A stretch of 64,000 nucleotides of DNA, from assembly GCA_028023455.1 (NCBI GenBank), contig JAQFVV010000152.1:624001-688000 (forward strand), in the 5' to 3' direction. The notes under the pieces were generated by a model that did no database searches, was not told where the DNA came from, and worked only from the letters and a program-made list of their open reading frames with translations. Positions 45,437-59,015 of the stretch are shown here, one piece after another. The stretch's first letter is position 1, and each line of letters starts with the position of its first letter. The position numbers and the translations under genes are program-made. Origin of the DNA: Epiperipatus broadwayi. Taxonomy: Eukaryota > Onychophora > Udeonychophora > Euonychophora > Peripatidae.

Positions 45437-45975
45437 ATTGTTTATTAAGAAGATCAAGCCCCTCATGTGGTCTATAAAATGGCATGCCCTTAATTATGCT
45501 GCCACACATCTTACTATGATGAGACTTGGGCTAACCTTAATACAAGAATTTACCAACACAGGTATGCAAACAACAGGGTTAAAAATAAAAATGAAGGAAC
45601 ATCAGTATTCTGGGACCACCAAGCAGCTACAGGCCATGTATTCGAACCTAGTTCTGCCCAAATAATTTGTACAGAAAAGAGTGAGGCTAAGAAGCTTTTT
45701 ACATAGCAAATGATCTCAGGGCCATTAATAAAAGAGAGGCATGCTTTGCTCTCTCCAAACAATGGACTAACTAATTAAAAATTCAAACTCATTTGCATAT
45801 GTGTACAATAAATCACAACAGTCTTCATTCACGATTCGAACATTAAATCTCTAAAGCGCTAAGCAGACCTATTACACATTATAGTATAATTATAGCTTCA
45901 CTAACGCGTGCAAAAAAAGTCGCATATTTATAATTACAATTTTTACTAGTGAAGAGAAAAACAATTTATTAATAA
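45437..45975 (+). pseudogene. Penelope-like element 3' end: GIY-YIG nuclease remnant and terminal repeat
   Basis: After frame adjustment the + strand reads YYDETWANLNTRIYQHRYAN, GTSVFWDHQAATGHVF and IICTEKSEAKKLF. These recall the C-terminal GIY-YIG nuclease part of Penelope-like elements, where a conserved H..TGH segment is followed by a charged helix. One or more frameshifts and a stop (before QMISG) are present. The downstream part to 45975 (AAAGCGCTAAGC, TATAGTATAATTATAGCTTC, TTTTTACTAGTGAAGAGAAA) repeats at 31260-31380. Absent from large-repeat copy 2. Confidence 0.6.
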
Positions 45976-46517
45976 AATACTGTTTCAAAATCCAAAATGT
46001 TTATACTTCTTTTGTTGGTACTTAAAAAAATACTAAATCTTAATATTAATTCCTTTTTTTTTTATTTATTACTTACCCTTTTTTTAAATAAAATGAATCG
46101 TAAACTTATTCTCAAATTTATAATAAAATAAAACATGTCGAAATTGTTATTTCAATTTCAATATGACTTTTGCTGTTTATCTATGAGAATTCAAGGTTTA
46201 TGAACTACATCTGTCATTAATTATATTAAAAGTAAATGTGCACATTTTTCCTTTTTTAAAATTATGAGTAATTTCCCACCTTTGAAGAATTTAATACCTT
46301 ACTAGTTTGTTAATGATACAGAGGAGAGAAAATTACAAATTGTCATCTTTTCTAAGAAATGTGGTACTAAATTAGAAAATAAACATCATGTAGAGTTTTA
46401 TCAAAAGAATGCATCATATATTGAAGTTAAGTAGGATATCATTTGGCAATTCCAATCATTAATAATCCTCATATTTAATAAAAAGTTAAAGTTCAAACAA
46501 AAAAGTTTTAAAAGCCC

Positions 46518-46849
<332 letters not shown>

Positions 46850-46899
46850 AAGATTGCATGTGACTAGAATATCCCTAGATGGTACATATCCCCTGACTA

Positions 46900-47939
46900 A
46901 GATAAAAAAATTTTTTATTTACCTATAATGATATTATTTAAGCTAAAGCAACCATAATAAAACGAAAACAATCATGGTAATATTATTAACACATATAGGA
47001 AATGAAATTTCATACTGAGGCTGTGTGCTTTATATGTAATATACTAATCTAATTCATTGTTTTATGATTATTTTAATCATAGTGTAGTTCCATTAATTAT
47101 ATCTATTATAATTCAGTAACTTGTATTTAACATTTGGATGATAATTGTCATCTGTATAATAGGAATCTCATCCTTTTCAACAACAATTTCTGTTTGTGTT
47201 TAAAAATAACAAGACTTTTTAAAGATGTACTGTTAATACTAGTAAAAGGTTAAGTACTCAGATCCCACATTCTAAATTAATATGAACTTTTGTAAACATT
47301 CTGTATGGATAAAAAACGTATTACATCTCCAATTGAAATTTGGACTTACCTATCATCTTTTTTCTTCATTGTTATCTTACCTATATTAATACAAGTGATT
47401 TCATTATATGAAGTTCAAAATTATGTAATAGATTCAGAAAGTGTTTGGTGAATCACTGACAGGCTAATTTCCTGCCATACTGACACTGTGGTTATTCCTA
47501 TTGTTATTGGGTTCCTTACTATTTGAATAAAGTGATTTTTGAATATGGTAAGATCTACTTGTTTTCTCATTTCTATTTCCTTGATTCTGTACTATCTATA
47601 AATGAGATATACAATATGTATTATTCTTTTTTCTAACTTTATGATTACTGACCAAAGGTACTTCACTTACCTCCCACAATATTTCTGACACTTGACAGTG
47701 TGTAGGTTAGCAGCAATTTGGCAAGTTTTTTTTATTATCCATATGATCTGGTCTTCCATTAATGGGAAAGCATTAGAGCTATCTGCCTCTGGAAAAATTG
47801 AGTGTGGTTTCCCTTGTGATGACTATACCTATCCTGACTTATCTGATATCTGAGATTATCTTATTTGTCATCACTCCAGTTTTCTAATAAGTCATATTAA
47901 ATTCATCATAAGTTAGAGGTTGGTGGAATAAAGATTTCC
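46900..47939. other. No gene recognised; possibly the end of a gag-like remnant
   Basis: Minus-strand coding character fades out around 47600-47940. The rest is AT-rich and unassigned. Confidence 0.35.
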
Positions 47940-49070
47940 TCTATTTTTTTGCAGATGAATATCAATCATTCTTTGAATCATTTCCACCCACCTATTTAAA
48001 AAGAATAATTCTTCTAGCCCTGTCAAATATTCTATAGGGATTTTGTTAATATCTCTTATGAATACCTTTAGTTGAATGAATTTAGCTATATTAGGATATG
48101 ACTCATGCTGATGGTTACCTAATCCATTTTCAGGGCTACCAGGATTAGCTGAGGGAAAGGTAATTGTTATTTGTTCTGGCTTTCTCCTAATGCATTGTTG
48201 TCAAGAGATATTTCAATCCTGAAATACCTGGCTTATGATCCCCAACCCTATAGTATTTCTTCTGTTGGTCAGTAATGAACTTCATTTCTGCACATATCCA
48301 ACATGTTGCAACTAAAATTTTCCTCATGCACTCTCAAATATGTTTGCTCTTCTTGTATAATGGCTTTGTTATTGTATTTTTATCTGTCACACATGGCTTC
48401 TTCATGCCACTTAGTAATATTTTCCCTTCCTGTTTCAGAGATTTGACAACAATTCTCTGTCCATTTATCCTAACTATACTATTCTGCATCACTTTAAACT
48501 CTTCCAATAATGTTTTTATGTCCTTTTCCAATTTGTCTTGTTTTTTCATTAATTCCCTGTGTTCTGCACTGGATCTTCTCTTAATGTCCTCAAATTTTGC
48601 TTGGATGCAATTTATTTTGCTATGGATTTTAACTTTTAAAATCACCTTTGGTGCTTTCAATTTTACTGACCATTTTAACTATTTATATGTATTCCTTCTG
48701 AGTCATAAACCCTGTCTCTCAAATTCTTACAATCCCTTTCAAATCTAGTTTATCTTCTATCTTTTTTTTTCTCTCAACTTTTCAATTCTCACATTCCATC
48801 TTTCATCCAATTCCTTCAATTTAGCATCCAAATGCTGCCTAAATTCTTTGAACTTTATATTGGATGCACTGAATCTAAAAATCTCATCTTTTAATTCTCT
48901 AGAATACATCTTTAGTTATTTCATCTCAACTTTTAATTCTATCTTCTGTTCTTCCAATCTTTTATCTAACTGGTCAAAATTATTATTCAGAACTTCAAAT
49001 TTTGTGATCATTTCTCTCAATGGGTCTGAAACATCAATCTCAGGTTCTAATTCTAAATTAATACTAATAT
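47940..49070 (-). pseudogene. Decayed gag-like coiled-coil ORF, copy 2
   Basis: The minus strand from 49070 reads NLELEPEIDVSDPLREMI, LNNNFDQLDKRLEEQK, then after a stop KDEIFRFSASNIKFKEF. An open piece follows at 48660-48334 (IQAKFEDIKRRSSAEHRELM and KKQDKLEKDIKTLLEEF). Later comes a non-coiled segment YPNIAKFIQLKVFIRDINKI, then LFFLNRWVEMIQRMIDIH, which has the look of a retroelement gag core. Related to 11235-12340 by its N-terminus. Multiple stops. No RT nearby. Confidence 0.5.
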
Positions 49071-51534
49071 TTAACAAAATAAAGATACAAGTAAAACTTA
49101 TCTATGAGCTATCACAAACAAAAAATAGTTTACTGTTAACAAATAATGGTTTATTGTTGACATTACATTTGGACCAACATCATCAATTAAAAAATAAAAA
49201 ATAAAGTATGCTCCTAAGCATTCAAGAAATGCATATATCTTATTTTCATTCTAATGGGATTATCAATTATGTTATTGAAATGGCCAGTGATATCTTATAG
49301 ATAACAAAAGAAAATATTTGCCACTCTAAAAATTTTTTTTTAATGTATATATGGTTCATATATGAGCTATGCAGTTGGGTTCTGTAAACTGTAACAGTAT
49401 GAATGGGGTGACTAGCTAATCATGGTCTTATACTCAAATTAAGGCATATATTGATTACATAACAGTAATCAGATGGATTGAGAAAGAGGAGTTTTATGAT
49501 GAGACAAATGGATGTAGATCTGATAGATTAAATAACTTCAAGTACAGACTATTGTATCGTCAGATTTAATATTTCATAAAATGCACTATATTGAAATACT
49601 AAATAAAGAGTTTTATTATGCATGTGTTTTACTCTCTCACACCTAACGATCTAATATAAGATTGAATAATGAAGAATATTAACTATTCATTAGATTCTAG
49701 GCTTCAAAAGGTGAATATTAACTAATGTTAATTGTATGATATAAATATTGAATTATTTGCCGTTAACATCTACATATCACTGACTTCTGTGGCTATAGCT
49801 TATTATTGTTAAGAATTAAAATAGGTGCAACCCATGACTTCTAGTTAATAAAACAATAATGGCAGTTTATTTACATTACATAAATAATGAACAAGTAATA
49901 GTATCATAAAATCAAACATGCGGTGATTATGTGGTATTTAAACCATGTATGATGCAAGGCAATATATGCATCACACAATTAGAGGAAAATATGTATATAT
50001 ATATTTTTTTTTAAATTAGAGGAAAATATATGTTTGAATTAAAACATTTTTAAATTTAGTTGGGAAAGAGAGTTTAGCTTATTATGGTTTGTTATTAAGA
50101 ATATCAAATCTTGATAAGTTATCCTAATAAAACCTACTTAATGATTATTCATAATCTCAATCAACTATAATGATTTTCTCTAATTAATTGCTTGCTTTAG
50201 AGCAATTATTCTTTATATTGAGAGACTTATATAAATTGGTTACTTGAAAATATATATACATGAGAAGATGGATTGAACTTGGAGACCTTCATCCTGCAGT
50301 GGATTGATAATGGTTGATGATGATGATGATATAAGAGAAAACCTTAAAATAAAAATAAACACCTACAATACTAATAAGACCATCAATATCCAAAATTTCA
50401 AAACACTTCAGATATCAGCAAATATGTGTGCAATTACTTGAACATACTGAAACTATGGAGCAATAATATTACAACAAAGAGATATTTTAGACTTATGTCT
50501 TTGGGTTATCTATTATGATTTAATCATGGGTACATCTAAAGATGCATCAGCTCATTCACATCATCACAGATTAATTTCTGAAGGATTCATAATATTACAG
50601 TTATATTCTCTTTAATTTTAAGCATTATTATATTTATTTGGTTATTGTGACCAATAATTCTTATATCTGAAAACCAAAATCATGATGAAAAATCAATAAA
50701 TGTTTTCCTCAACATGTGTGAAAGAGATTCTTCTGGAAGGTAGGCTGTGAATATAATGAATAAAAATACAAACCAACATTTTGCAATTTCATTAAATAAT
50801 TCTTTCAGTAGTGTGTCAATATTATTCATTTATAAAATATTAGCATTGTATCTGAGGTGTATGCATATGTACTTGCTTTAAATTTTGATGAACACTTTAC
50901 AGATCTTTGCTGAAATAGGAACAAATTCTTGTAATGTGATGGAGGCCATATTTTAGTTGTTTAAACCTCCATTAATATTTTGTGGTCTTTAAAGTCAGAT
51001 ATTTATTTGTTTTTTTAATATTGGCTAATCATATAGATTTTTTTTGGGAAATGATAAAAGATGTTTATATCTTAATACAACATCCCCTTTTTGACATAAT
51101 GTTTCTTATGGTTGCCAGTCAACTCATTCGAGGTATATGTTTTCATAGACTTTGTTGAGCAGTTATTGTTATAATCAAAAGTTCTTTTTTTTTAAAAAAA
51201 AGATAATAACAAGTTCAATCATATAAATAAATTTATACCTGTAAAAACACAACATACCACTCATGTACTAAGATGTATGGATATACAGTATCATTTAATA
51301 AAATACTGTTTTCAAAATCCGAGATGTTTTGATTTTTTTTGTTGGTGCTTTAAAAAATACTAAATCTTAATATACTTCCTGTTTTTTTATTTATTACCAT
51401 TATTTTTAAACAAAAGAAAATAACATGAATCATGAGGTTACTTTCAAAAACATAATAAAATGAGACAAGTCAAAATCGTTGTTTCAATTTCAACATGCCT
51501 TTTGCCATTTAACTGTTAGAATTCAAGGTTTATA

Positions 51535-54297
51535 AAGGTTATTTACTCTTAGCATGTTGAAACCGCTTGAGGGCATAATTTCTACATAAATAAACAGAAT
51601 TATAATGTTACCGGGCAATTTTTTTTTTTCTAAAATGAAATTTGTAATTTTAACAAGAATAAAAACAATTTCATGGCGATGCAAATCAAATTTTAACATG
51701 AAGAAAAATAAATAATTTCTCCAAAACAACATTGTGGCCACGCAAATAAAATTGTTAATTTTAACAAGAATAAAAAGAAATAAATTCCACAAAACAATAT
51801 CATGGCCATGCAAATATAATTTGTAATTTTAATAGGAATTAAAACAAAGAATTTAGTTCAAAACAACATCATCAAAAATAAAACCGGTATTTTTGATTGG
51901 TCTCACGATTTATCTCATGCAAACATGAATTTTAGCATGATTTCATAAAAATCACACACCTCCTCTTTGACAATTGATTAAAGTGTCACCCTTGATGAGA
52001 AAAGCGGGGCAAAGTTATCACAATTTTTATAACCTCATACTACATCATTGGATTTGGAAAATAATGACTTGGGCATGCGAATTTGAAGATTTTTGACAGT
52101 CTCAATTACAGACACCCTCATAAAATACTGTAGTGAAATTTAAATATGGGATTGTTCGTATAAACTGCATAACCTAAAGTTCACCATAAGTGGCAGAATA
52201 AACATCGTACTTCTGTGCTGTAAATACCTGTACCGAAATGTTAATAATGGGATTAGTTTATATAAACTGTGGCAAAATAATACATTCTATTTCTGTGCTG
52301 TAGCATAGAAATAGGTACTGCAGACAAATAAATGGACTATTTCTATGCTTATCCATTGGATGCGATGTGATGTGATGTACTGTAGCTACTCCTTAAGTGA
52401 AGTCAAGAATCTCTCAGCAAATATACCAAGAAAAACTTTTTAGCTACTTAATTTTACATTCCCCAGTCTAATTTTTCCTATATTCTATTCCATCCCATTT
52501 CCACAACATAATCTTTGTCAACTCTACAGCCTTTACATCTAAATCCCCCTTATCTTTTTCCAAACCCAACATAAAAACCAATAATCTACTTTCTGTATAA
52601 TCACTTTTTTCATATTTATTTTCCCATAACTTCATTATATGTGGCCTTTCTGTTTTCAAGCATTTACATTCAATTAACAAATGCCTAATATTTTCTATTC
52701 CTTCCTTATATAATTTACAGACTAAATCACACATATTTTTCCATTTACGTGTATATTCTCTTGTTGCTAAAGATCCTGTTTGAGCCTTAAACAATCAACT
52801 ACTTTTTTTACTATTATCATAAATTAACTCACACCTATTATTCTGTTTATTTCTATATATATTTAAACTCTTTTTACTCTCCATACTAGTTCTCTATCTC
52901 TCTAATTCCCTATTCTTTATTAGTAAATCTATTCTTTTATCCCATTCCTTACCACTATAACACTCAACAATCCTCCTAACACAATCATCCCATCTTTTAT
53001 ACAAATATACATATATAAATTCTTTATCCAAATCTTTTGCATACCATAGTACTTTTCTCACCCATCTTGTTACCTGCCCTTTACTCATAACCCAATTAAA
53101 TACTATTTTAGCTATTCTTTTATTATCCATAAACTGCAATCTATCAAACATTTTCATTTTACTTTTTGCATCTCTCATATGAAATCTTGACGATCCCATT
53201 TCTCCTTGAATTGCCACCCTTGCTGTCCATACATCTCCATCCAATGCATGTTTTCCTACTTCCCTTTGAACTTTTTCTAAGTAATTTAATACCCCATTAC
53301 TAACATATAATGTATCATTACCATATGTTAACCCTGCTACTGCAATTCCTTTCCATATAATTCTAGCTACATCATATTTATTATATGAAAACACTATTAA
53401 TTTCTTTATCAATCCCTTTCTTTTCTTTGCTTCATTTATAAATTTTTTCTCCCATTCATCCAAATAATTTTTCTGATTACTTAAAATAATTCTCAAATAA
53501 CTATATCTATTCACCACACTTAACTTAATATCCCCCAACAAAAATTCTACATTTTCTCTTTCCCCAGTATTAACCATCATTATATTTGATTTTTCTTCAC
53601 TAAATTTAATCACCATCTCTTTACCCCCCCTTGCACATGTTCTCAACATAACTTCCATATCTTCTCTTCTTTCTGCGCACAAAAAAATATCTGCAAAAAA
53701 AAAGACCTGACAAAATATATACTCCCTTATTACCTATTAACGGTATCTCTATCCCTCTTTCTAATCTTTCTATTGCTCTTTCCATTTCACTCAAATACAA
53801 TACAAACAAAATAGGTGACAAAAAATATCCTTGCCTTAGTCCCACCCCACTTTAACTGTTTCTATATTCCCTAATTGATATATATAATAATTATTTTTAT
53901 ATAATTTCTTTATAATATCTACTAAAGCTTTATCCATTCCCAAATTTACTAAACTTATCCATAATCTATTTCTATTTACTTTATCATATGCCTTCTCTAA
54001 ATCTATAAAACTCATATATAACTGTTTACCTGAATTCCTACTCATATCCATAAGTTGTGTAACTACAAATAAACTATCTCCTATATGCCTATCTAATCTA
54101 AAATCTCCTTGCATTTCCCCCACTACATTATTCCCTTCCATCCATTTTGCAACTCTTCTAGCCACCATATATGAAAAAAGTTTATATTGGAATAGAACAT
54201 TATATAGTGGCACGGCCACTTAAATGGCATATTTCTGTGCATTTGCATAGAAATTATGCCCTCAAGAAGTTTCAACATGCTAAGAATAAACAACCTT
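51535..54297. mobile_element. TIR element with 4 bp TATA duplication, carrying a LINE
   Basis: Terminal inverted repeats of about 50 bp: left AAGGTTATTTACTCTTAGCA, right TGCTAAGAATAAACAACCTT, both continuing through CATGTTGAAAC and GAGGGCATAATTTCTA. Flanks TATA at 51531-51534 and 54298-54301. The paralogous copy 1 reads GGTTTATGAACTAC without insert. The interior has a degenerate tandem repeat (TTTTAACAAGAATAAAAA, CAACATCATC variants) at about 51640-51880 and a LINE family 2 insertion from about 52362 to 54220. No transposase seen, so the element is non-autonomous. Confidence 0.78.
52468..54219 (-). pseudogene. LINE family 2 reverse transcriptase (inactivated)
   Basis: Pieces on the minus strand: 54219-53836, RT fingers and motif A (QLYMSFIDLEKAYDKVNRNR); 53845-53621, motif B (MGLRQGYFLSPILFVLYLSE); 53682-52894, after motif C (CAERREDMEVML) with thumb; 52794-52468, C-terminal zinc motif (CDLVCKLYKEGIENIRHLLI, ECKCL). 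Two compensating frameshifts and a stop separate them. At motif C the frame reads FADIFLCAERRE where FADDxxLCAERRED is expected, so one catalytic Asp is lost. The 3' end has GATGT-type repeats at 52362-52380. Clade not assigned; the C-terminal Cys-His motif suits R1/Jockey/I-like elements. Confidence 0.8.
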
Positions 54298-54700
54298 TAT
54301 AAACTACATCTGTATCACTAATTGTATCAAAAGTAAACATGCATGTTTTTCCTTTTTTAAAAATTATGAGTAACTTCCCACTTTTGATAAATTTAATATC
54401 TCACTTGTTTCCTAAGGATACAGAGGAGAGCAAATTGTCATCTTTTCTAGAAAATGTTCATTCATACTAATCTAGGAAATAGACAAAACATTGCATAAAG
54501 TTTTATCAAATGAATACACCATATATTAAAGTTAACTAAGTTTTCATTTCGCAATTCCAACCACTAACAATACTCATATCCAATATTAAGTTTAAGTTCA
54601 GCCAAAAAAATAAAAATAAATACCCCTATCTATATATATGTACATGATCGGATGTGGGTGAATTATCCCTAGGTGGAACAATATATATATATATATAACT

Positions 54701-56495
54701 AAGTTGATATCAAATCTTCAGAGCATATTAATTGACAGCCACAATATGATTAAATTTGTAGCCAATCTTAGATTGTTTAACCGTCTTAAAATATGATTGA
54801 TATCCTTTTTAATATAAACAACATTATTTTTATTTAACATCATGAATATATTTATTTAAAGTTAAATTTGAATATGAATTTTATAGTCTTCTTTCAATTA
54901 GATATTATTTTAACGAAATTTATTAATTCACAAAACAGAAATATATAGCAATTATTCTTTTCCCCAAACAATCAAATCAATATCTAAATGTGTAATAAGC
55001 AAATTATGATGCTGAGGATTTACGAAATAAATTAATGCATTATCAAATCTTCCAGTATCATCTACAGTATTTAACAGTCATTAAATGCTTAAAAAATAAA
55101 GACAATCTACAGAATTCATGTTTAAAGCACCAGATATAACCAATCTCAACACCAATTCAATATCTTTATTTTAATTTTAATACAACCTGATATATTTGTT
55201 ATTAAAATTTGAATATTTATTTAGTAGTGTTCAAAAATTTATGATAAAATAATGTAGATAGCATTTAATGATTTTATATCATTTCAATTTATTTTATATA
55301 TTTTCTATATTATTATATGTTTATTACATATTTATATTTTGTTTTGATAATGCTAGCTTGAAGGAAAAATGTTTTACATAACTTCATCTTATGTATAAGA
55401 ACACACTAAAATAGATTTTATTATAATATGATTGCTAATATCCTTAATTTTTAATCTCAAATAGATCTTGTTTGTGGTATTTTAAAACAATAAACTTTCT
55501 ATATTCGTTGTAAATATGATAATCCTTTAAGACAAGTAAAAAATGTATGACCTGAAACATTTTTCAGAAATTGATTGGTTTCTTATTATATAGTGACTGA
55601 AGATTGACATTTAAATTTCTTTAATATATTTATAGTATCACTGTTTATACTATATATGTGACATAATTTTCACTGTTGTTAAACCTTTATTTATGTATTA
55701 ATAAAACAAACAATCCTTCAGTGATGGATATGACTATAGATCTTATTAATTAGGTAAACCAGGTCTAATGAAGAAGGCAAAATTTTTATTATAAAATATA
55801 TTATTAATATACTAATTTAAGAAAAGACTATGGTAAAGCTTTGGGAAATTTACAGAATAGCCAAAATATCAAAGTGAATTGGCAGTAATTTCCTTATAAA
55901 GAGTTTCCTCATAGTTGATAATTTTAGAATAAATAATTGAATTAATGATATTCAAAAATTGCATGTAATATTGAGTTACAGCAGGGTTTTTAAATATTTT
56001 TCTATGATTGGAAAAGGAATCATCAATCAATAAATAAAATGTGTTAAGATGCAAAGATAATTTAGATACAAGATTCCAAAAATTGCATTCAGGTTATAAG
56101 TCATCATCATCATCACCATTGTATTGGTTAATATTAATAAATATTTGAATTGAATCATTTTATTCGAATTTTATTTACCATTCAACTTTCACTGTATAAA
56201 TATTTATTTGAATGAAATATTCGCATTTGTATAACTTTGGTTCCTAGTTCAAACCCATGCACTGTTGTTAAATGTTTATGATTACAATATATATTTAAAA
56301 AAAGCTTAGTATTAAACATTTTTAAAATCCATTAAAATAAAAACATCAATCTTATTAATGCAAATGATTTTCCTTTCAAATATTAGGAAAATTGCAATGT
56401 AGTTTATAATTGTTATTTTAAATTTTGAATTGGAATAATTTTAAAAAGTATCTGAATACTAAAAAATAATATATATAGTATTTATAATAAACGTT
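54701..56495. other. No gene recognised
   Basis: AT-rich intron sequence. GTTCAAACCCATGC near 56248 resembles an isolated B-box. Confidence 0.4.
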
Positions 56496-56499
56496 TTAT

Positions 56500-56885
56500 T
56501 TATTGTGGATATGGATTATGTCCTATACATGAGGGGTCAAAGTGACTTATGGACTACTTGGGTGTGACGAGAATGTTGGCATCAGTGTGGGCTTTGAGCA
56601 TTCCATCATCAAATTTTTAATAGGATGGATAGCTGAAGAGTTGGAGGGTGGAGTGGATTGAAACCTGTTCATTAAAGTGTGAAGATTGGCTATCTTAATA
56701 TAAATCTGAGCATTTATTGTATGTATGTGTAGTGATAATCTGGACCAACTGATAAGTGATGGCTTAGCACAAAATACATGCATTGGTGATTATTTATCTT
56801 TTAGACATATATGTAGTCAAGTATTTCAGTAGTAAGAGATAGTGTGGACAGTTGAGGGTCATGTGAAAGTCAGAGCTCAAAATAC
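56500..56885 (+). mobile_element. Repeat Z2: single copy with hammerhead-like and tRNA-like parts
   Basis: Matches the right half of Z1 (26120-26420): GATGGATAGCTGAAGAGTTG, GATAATCTGGACCAACTGAT, ACAAAATACATGCATTGGTG, then a tRNA-like end with GAGCTCAAAATACCC in place of the B-box. Order and spacing are the same as in Z1. Confidence 0.75.
56737..56791 (+). ncRNA. Hammerhead-derived motif (Z2, decayed)
   Basis: AAUC...ACCAA pairs with UUGGU...GAUU. CUGAUAA (G8 to A) at 56749-56755, stem II GUG.U/AGCAC imperfect, AAA in place of GAA, stem III AUAC/GCAU-like, and AUU or CAU before UUGG. Not expected to be active. Confidence 0.55.
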
Positions 56886-56916
56886 CCTATATATTACATT
56901 GTTTGTACGGGTATAT

Positions 56917-59015
56917 TGTAACGATCCGGAGATTGACTTAAATGTATCTGCACTACAGGGCACCATCTAGGCATTTGAACCTAGAAAAATTTATAGAGTA
57001 GGCAGATATGTAAGTCCAAAAAAAAATATTTTTTTCTTTATTCCGGTCGTTAGCCCATGTCACTAGCTCAGTGGAATAGCAGAGATTTATATTTATGAAT
57101 TCTTATCTAAGAATAATTTTAAAAAAAAAAGAATAAAATAAGCCACTGCCAGTAATTAGCACACAACATTTATTTATGCACATATATATAAGATTTAAAA
57201 TTATTTTAGTATTAGTTTTACATTTTAAAATTTAACTTACATTTTTAACTTTGATTTTTGACTTTAATTTACATTTAGTTTTTATAAATTTACATTTTAA
57301 TTTTTTTATAAGTTCGCACAGATGGGATTATAAAAGCTTGTTTTAATATGTTGAGTATAGATTGGTTACATAGATTACAACGGTCAAAAACATTTCAAAA
57401 TAAACATAAACGATCAAAATATAAAACCATTGATACCGACAATTGCAGAGGGAAATTTATAAGTAACCCAATAGTATTCACCATCAGATACTTGCATTGT
57501 CACCAATAACTTAAAAGACATCCGAATAAATACATTTTAGATACTCACCGTGAGGTGTCATTTTTATCGAATGTCTATATATTTTGATCAAATATGAAAT
57601 CCAAAACATAATTAATTGATAACGAATCCATGCAAACGTCTATAAACAACTTTAATGCATTTTTATTTAGTGTCGAGTGTGAATAGACTACATAGATTTG
57701 CATTTGAAAATAAACCTTCTATCCCTATTTAACCTTAGGCTAAAATTCATAGTCAAACTGGCATCAATTCATCTGATATATCGATGTATTCAATGTAATA
57801 AAATACGGCAGCATGAAAAGTTAAGAGAAGAAATTGCCTCTCGTCAGATAGGAATATTACATCTATCTGCGAAGAAGAGCAATAAAACAAAAAACTCCAT
57901 AGAAAGGAACTGCGGTATCCGACTTATAATTCCTTCCATAGGCAAACAGAAGTGTGCGGCGTATGAAGTGATTCTGCCCGTAGCAAATCAATATTACATC
58001 TACTAATCACACCAATATATCCAATCCATTGACCCAATTCAACTACGACACAAATAACCTAAGATTACCCTCCCCTAATATAACTTTACAAATTTATACA
58101 GCCATTTATGCCCGACTTAAGTTTAACATTTATATAATTTAATTTATCGCACAGCAAAAATCATAATAAAACTTAAAGAACAAAAAAAAATATAAATGGA
58201 AATGATTTTACATAAATAAAAAAAAAATACATCAAATAACATTATTAATAAAGAATTTAGTTTGGTCAGAAAGGATTCTATTTGTATTATTTACTAAAAG
58301 GTTTAGAATTTAGAGTTCTATGTTTTCAAATGAAAATAAAGTTCTTACAATTTTAAAAGGTCCATAATTTGTAGTCATTTGTAATTCTGAACAGCAATTC
58401 CCACGCCATACTGAAGATATTTGTTTTGTTAGCCGTTGTTTTTATCCATCCGGAGGTTTTTGCTTTAACTGGTTCTCAATGAAGAAAACAATGTTTCACT
58501 CCCTTTTCTTTAACAGCTGAAGGAATTGAAAGTGCGTCTTTCAATCCCTTCACCTCCAACTCCGTACTAATACATATAGTCACATTGTAATAATAATTAA
58601 TTAATAATTTTCCTTTTGCTGAGGTCCGATTCCATTGTTTTTCATTCATTGGCTATTTGTTTCTATTGTTTTCCTATCTGACCGATGTATTTACATTTAA
58701 ATGCCCAAGGCTAGTTTACATTTAACTAATTAAAACAATCATTTCCATTTCTGATTAATTAATGTGTTTTCAAACTTAAAGATATATTTTTATCTTTAAA
58801 TCTCTACTGAAAATTTAGTTTTAAAACACTTTTTCTTTAATAAAGTTTTCGTTTAATAATTTTTTTTTTTTTGTGTGCGATTTATATATATGAGTTTAAG
58901 ATGATATTTAATTTCAATTTTTAATTCTTAAAGAAAATTTTTAAATGCGAATTTTTTATTTTAATTTCATGTTTAATAATAAAAACACAATGTAACGTTG
59001 TCTGTGCTCGTTACA
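56917..59015. mobile_element. Candidate solo LTR, 2.1 kb
   Basis: Begins TGTAACGATCCGG and ends CTGTGCTCGTTACA, giving TG...CA ends with an 8 bp terminal inverted repeat (TGTAACGA/TCGTTACA). Flanked on both sides by ATAT, a possible 4 bp target duplication. Composition differs from neighbours. A 102-codon frame at 57698-58006 has no recognised domain. No second copy in the window to confirm. Confidence 0.5.

Larger units (their letters stand above)
49385..54700 (+). repeat. Large repeated unit, copy 2
   Basis: Counterpart of 39860-46900. It lacks the hAT, X3, Y3/Y4 and Penelope insertions of copy 1 and instead carries the TIR element at 51535-54297. Shared sequence resumes at ACTACATCTGTATCACTAAT after that element. 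Confidence 0.8.

Noticed and set aside
48275-48748. 157-codon + strand frame
   Set aside because: Antisense shadow of the Lys/Glu-rich gag-like coding remnant on the minus strand.
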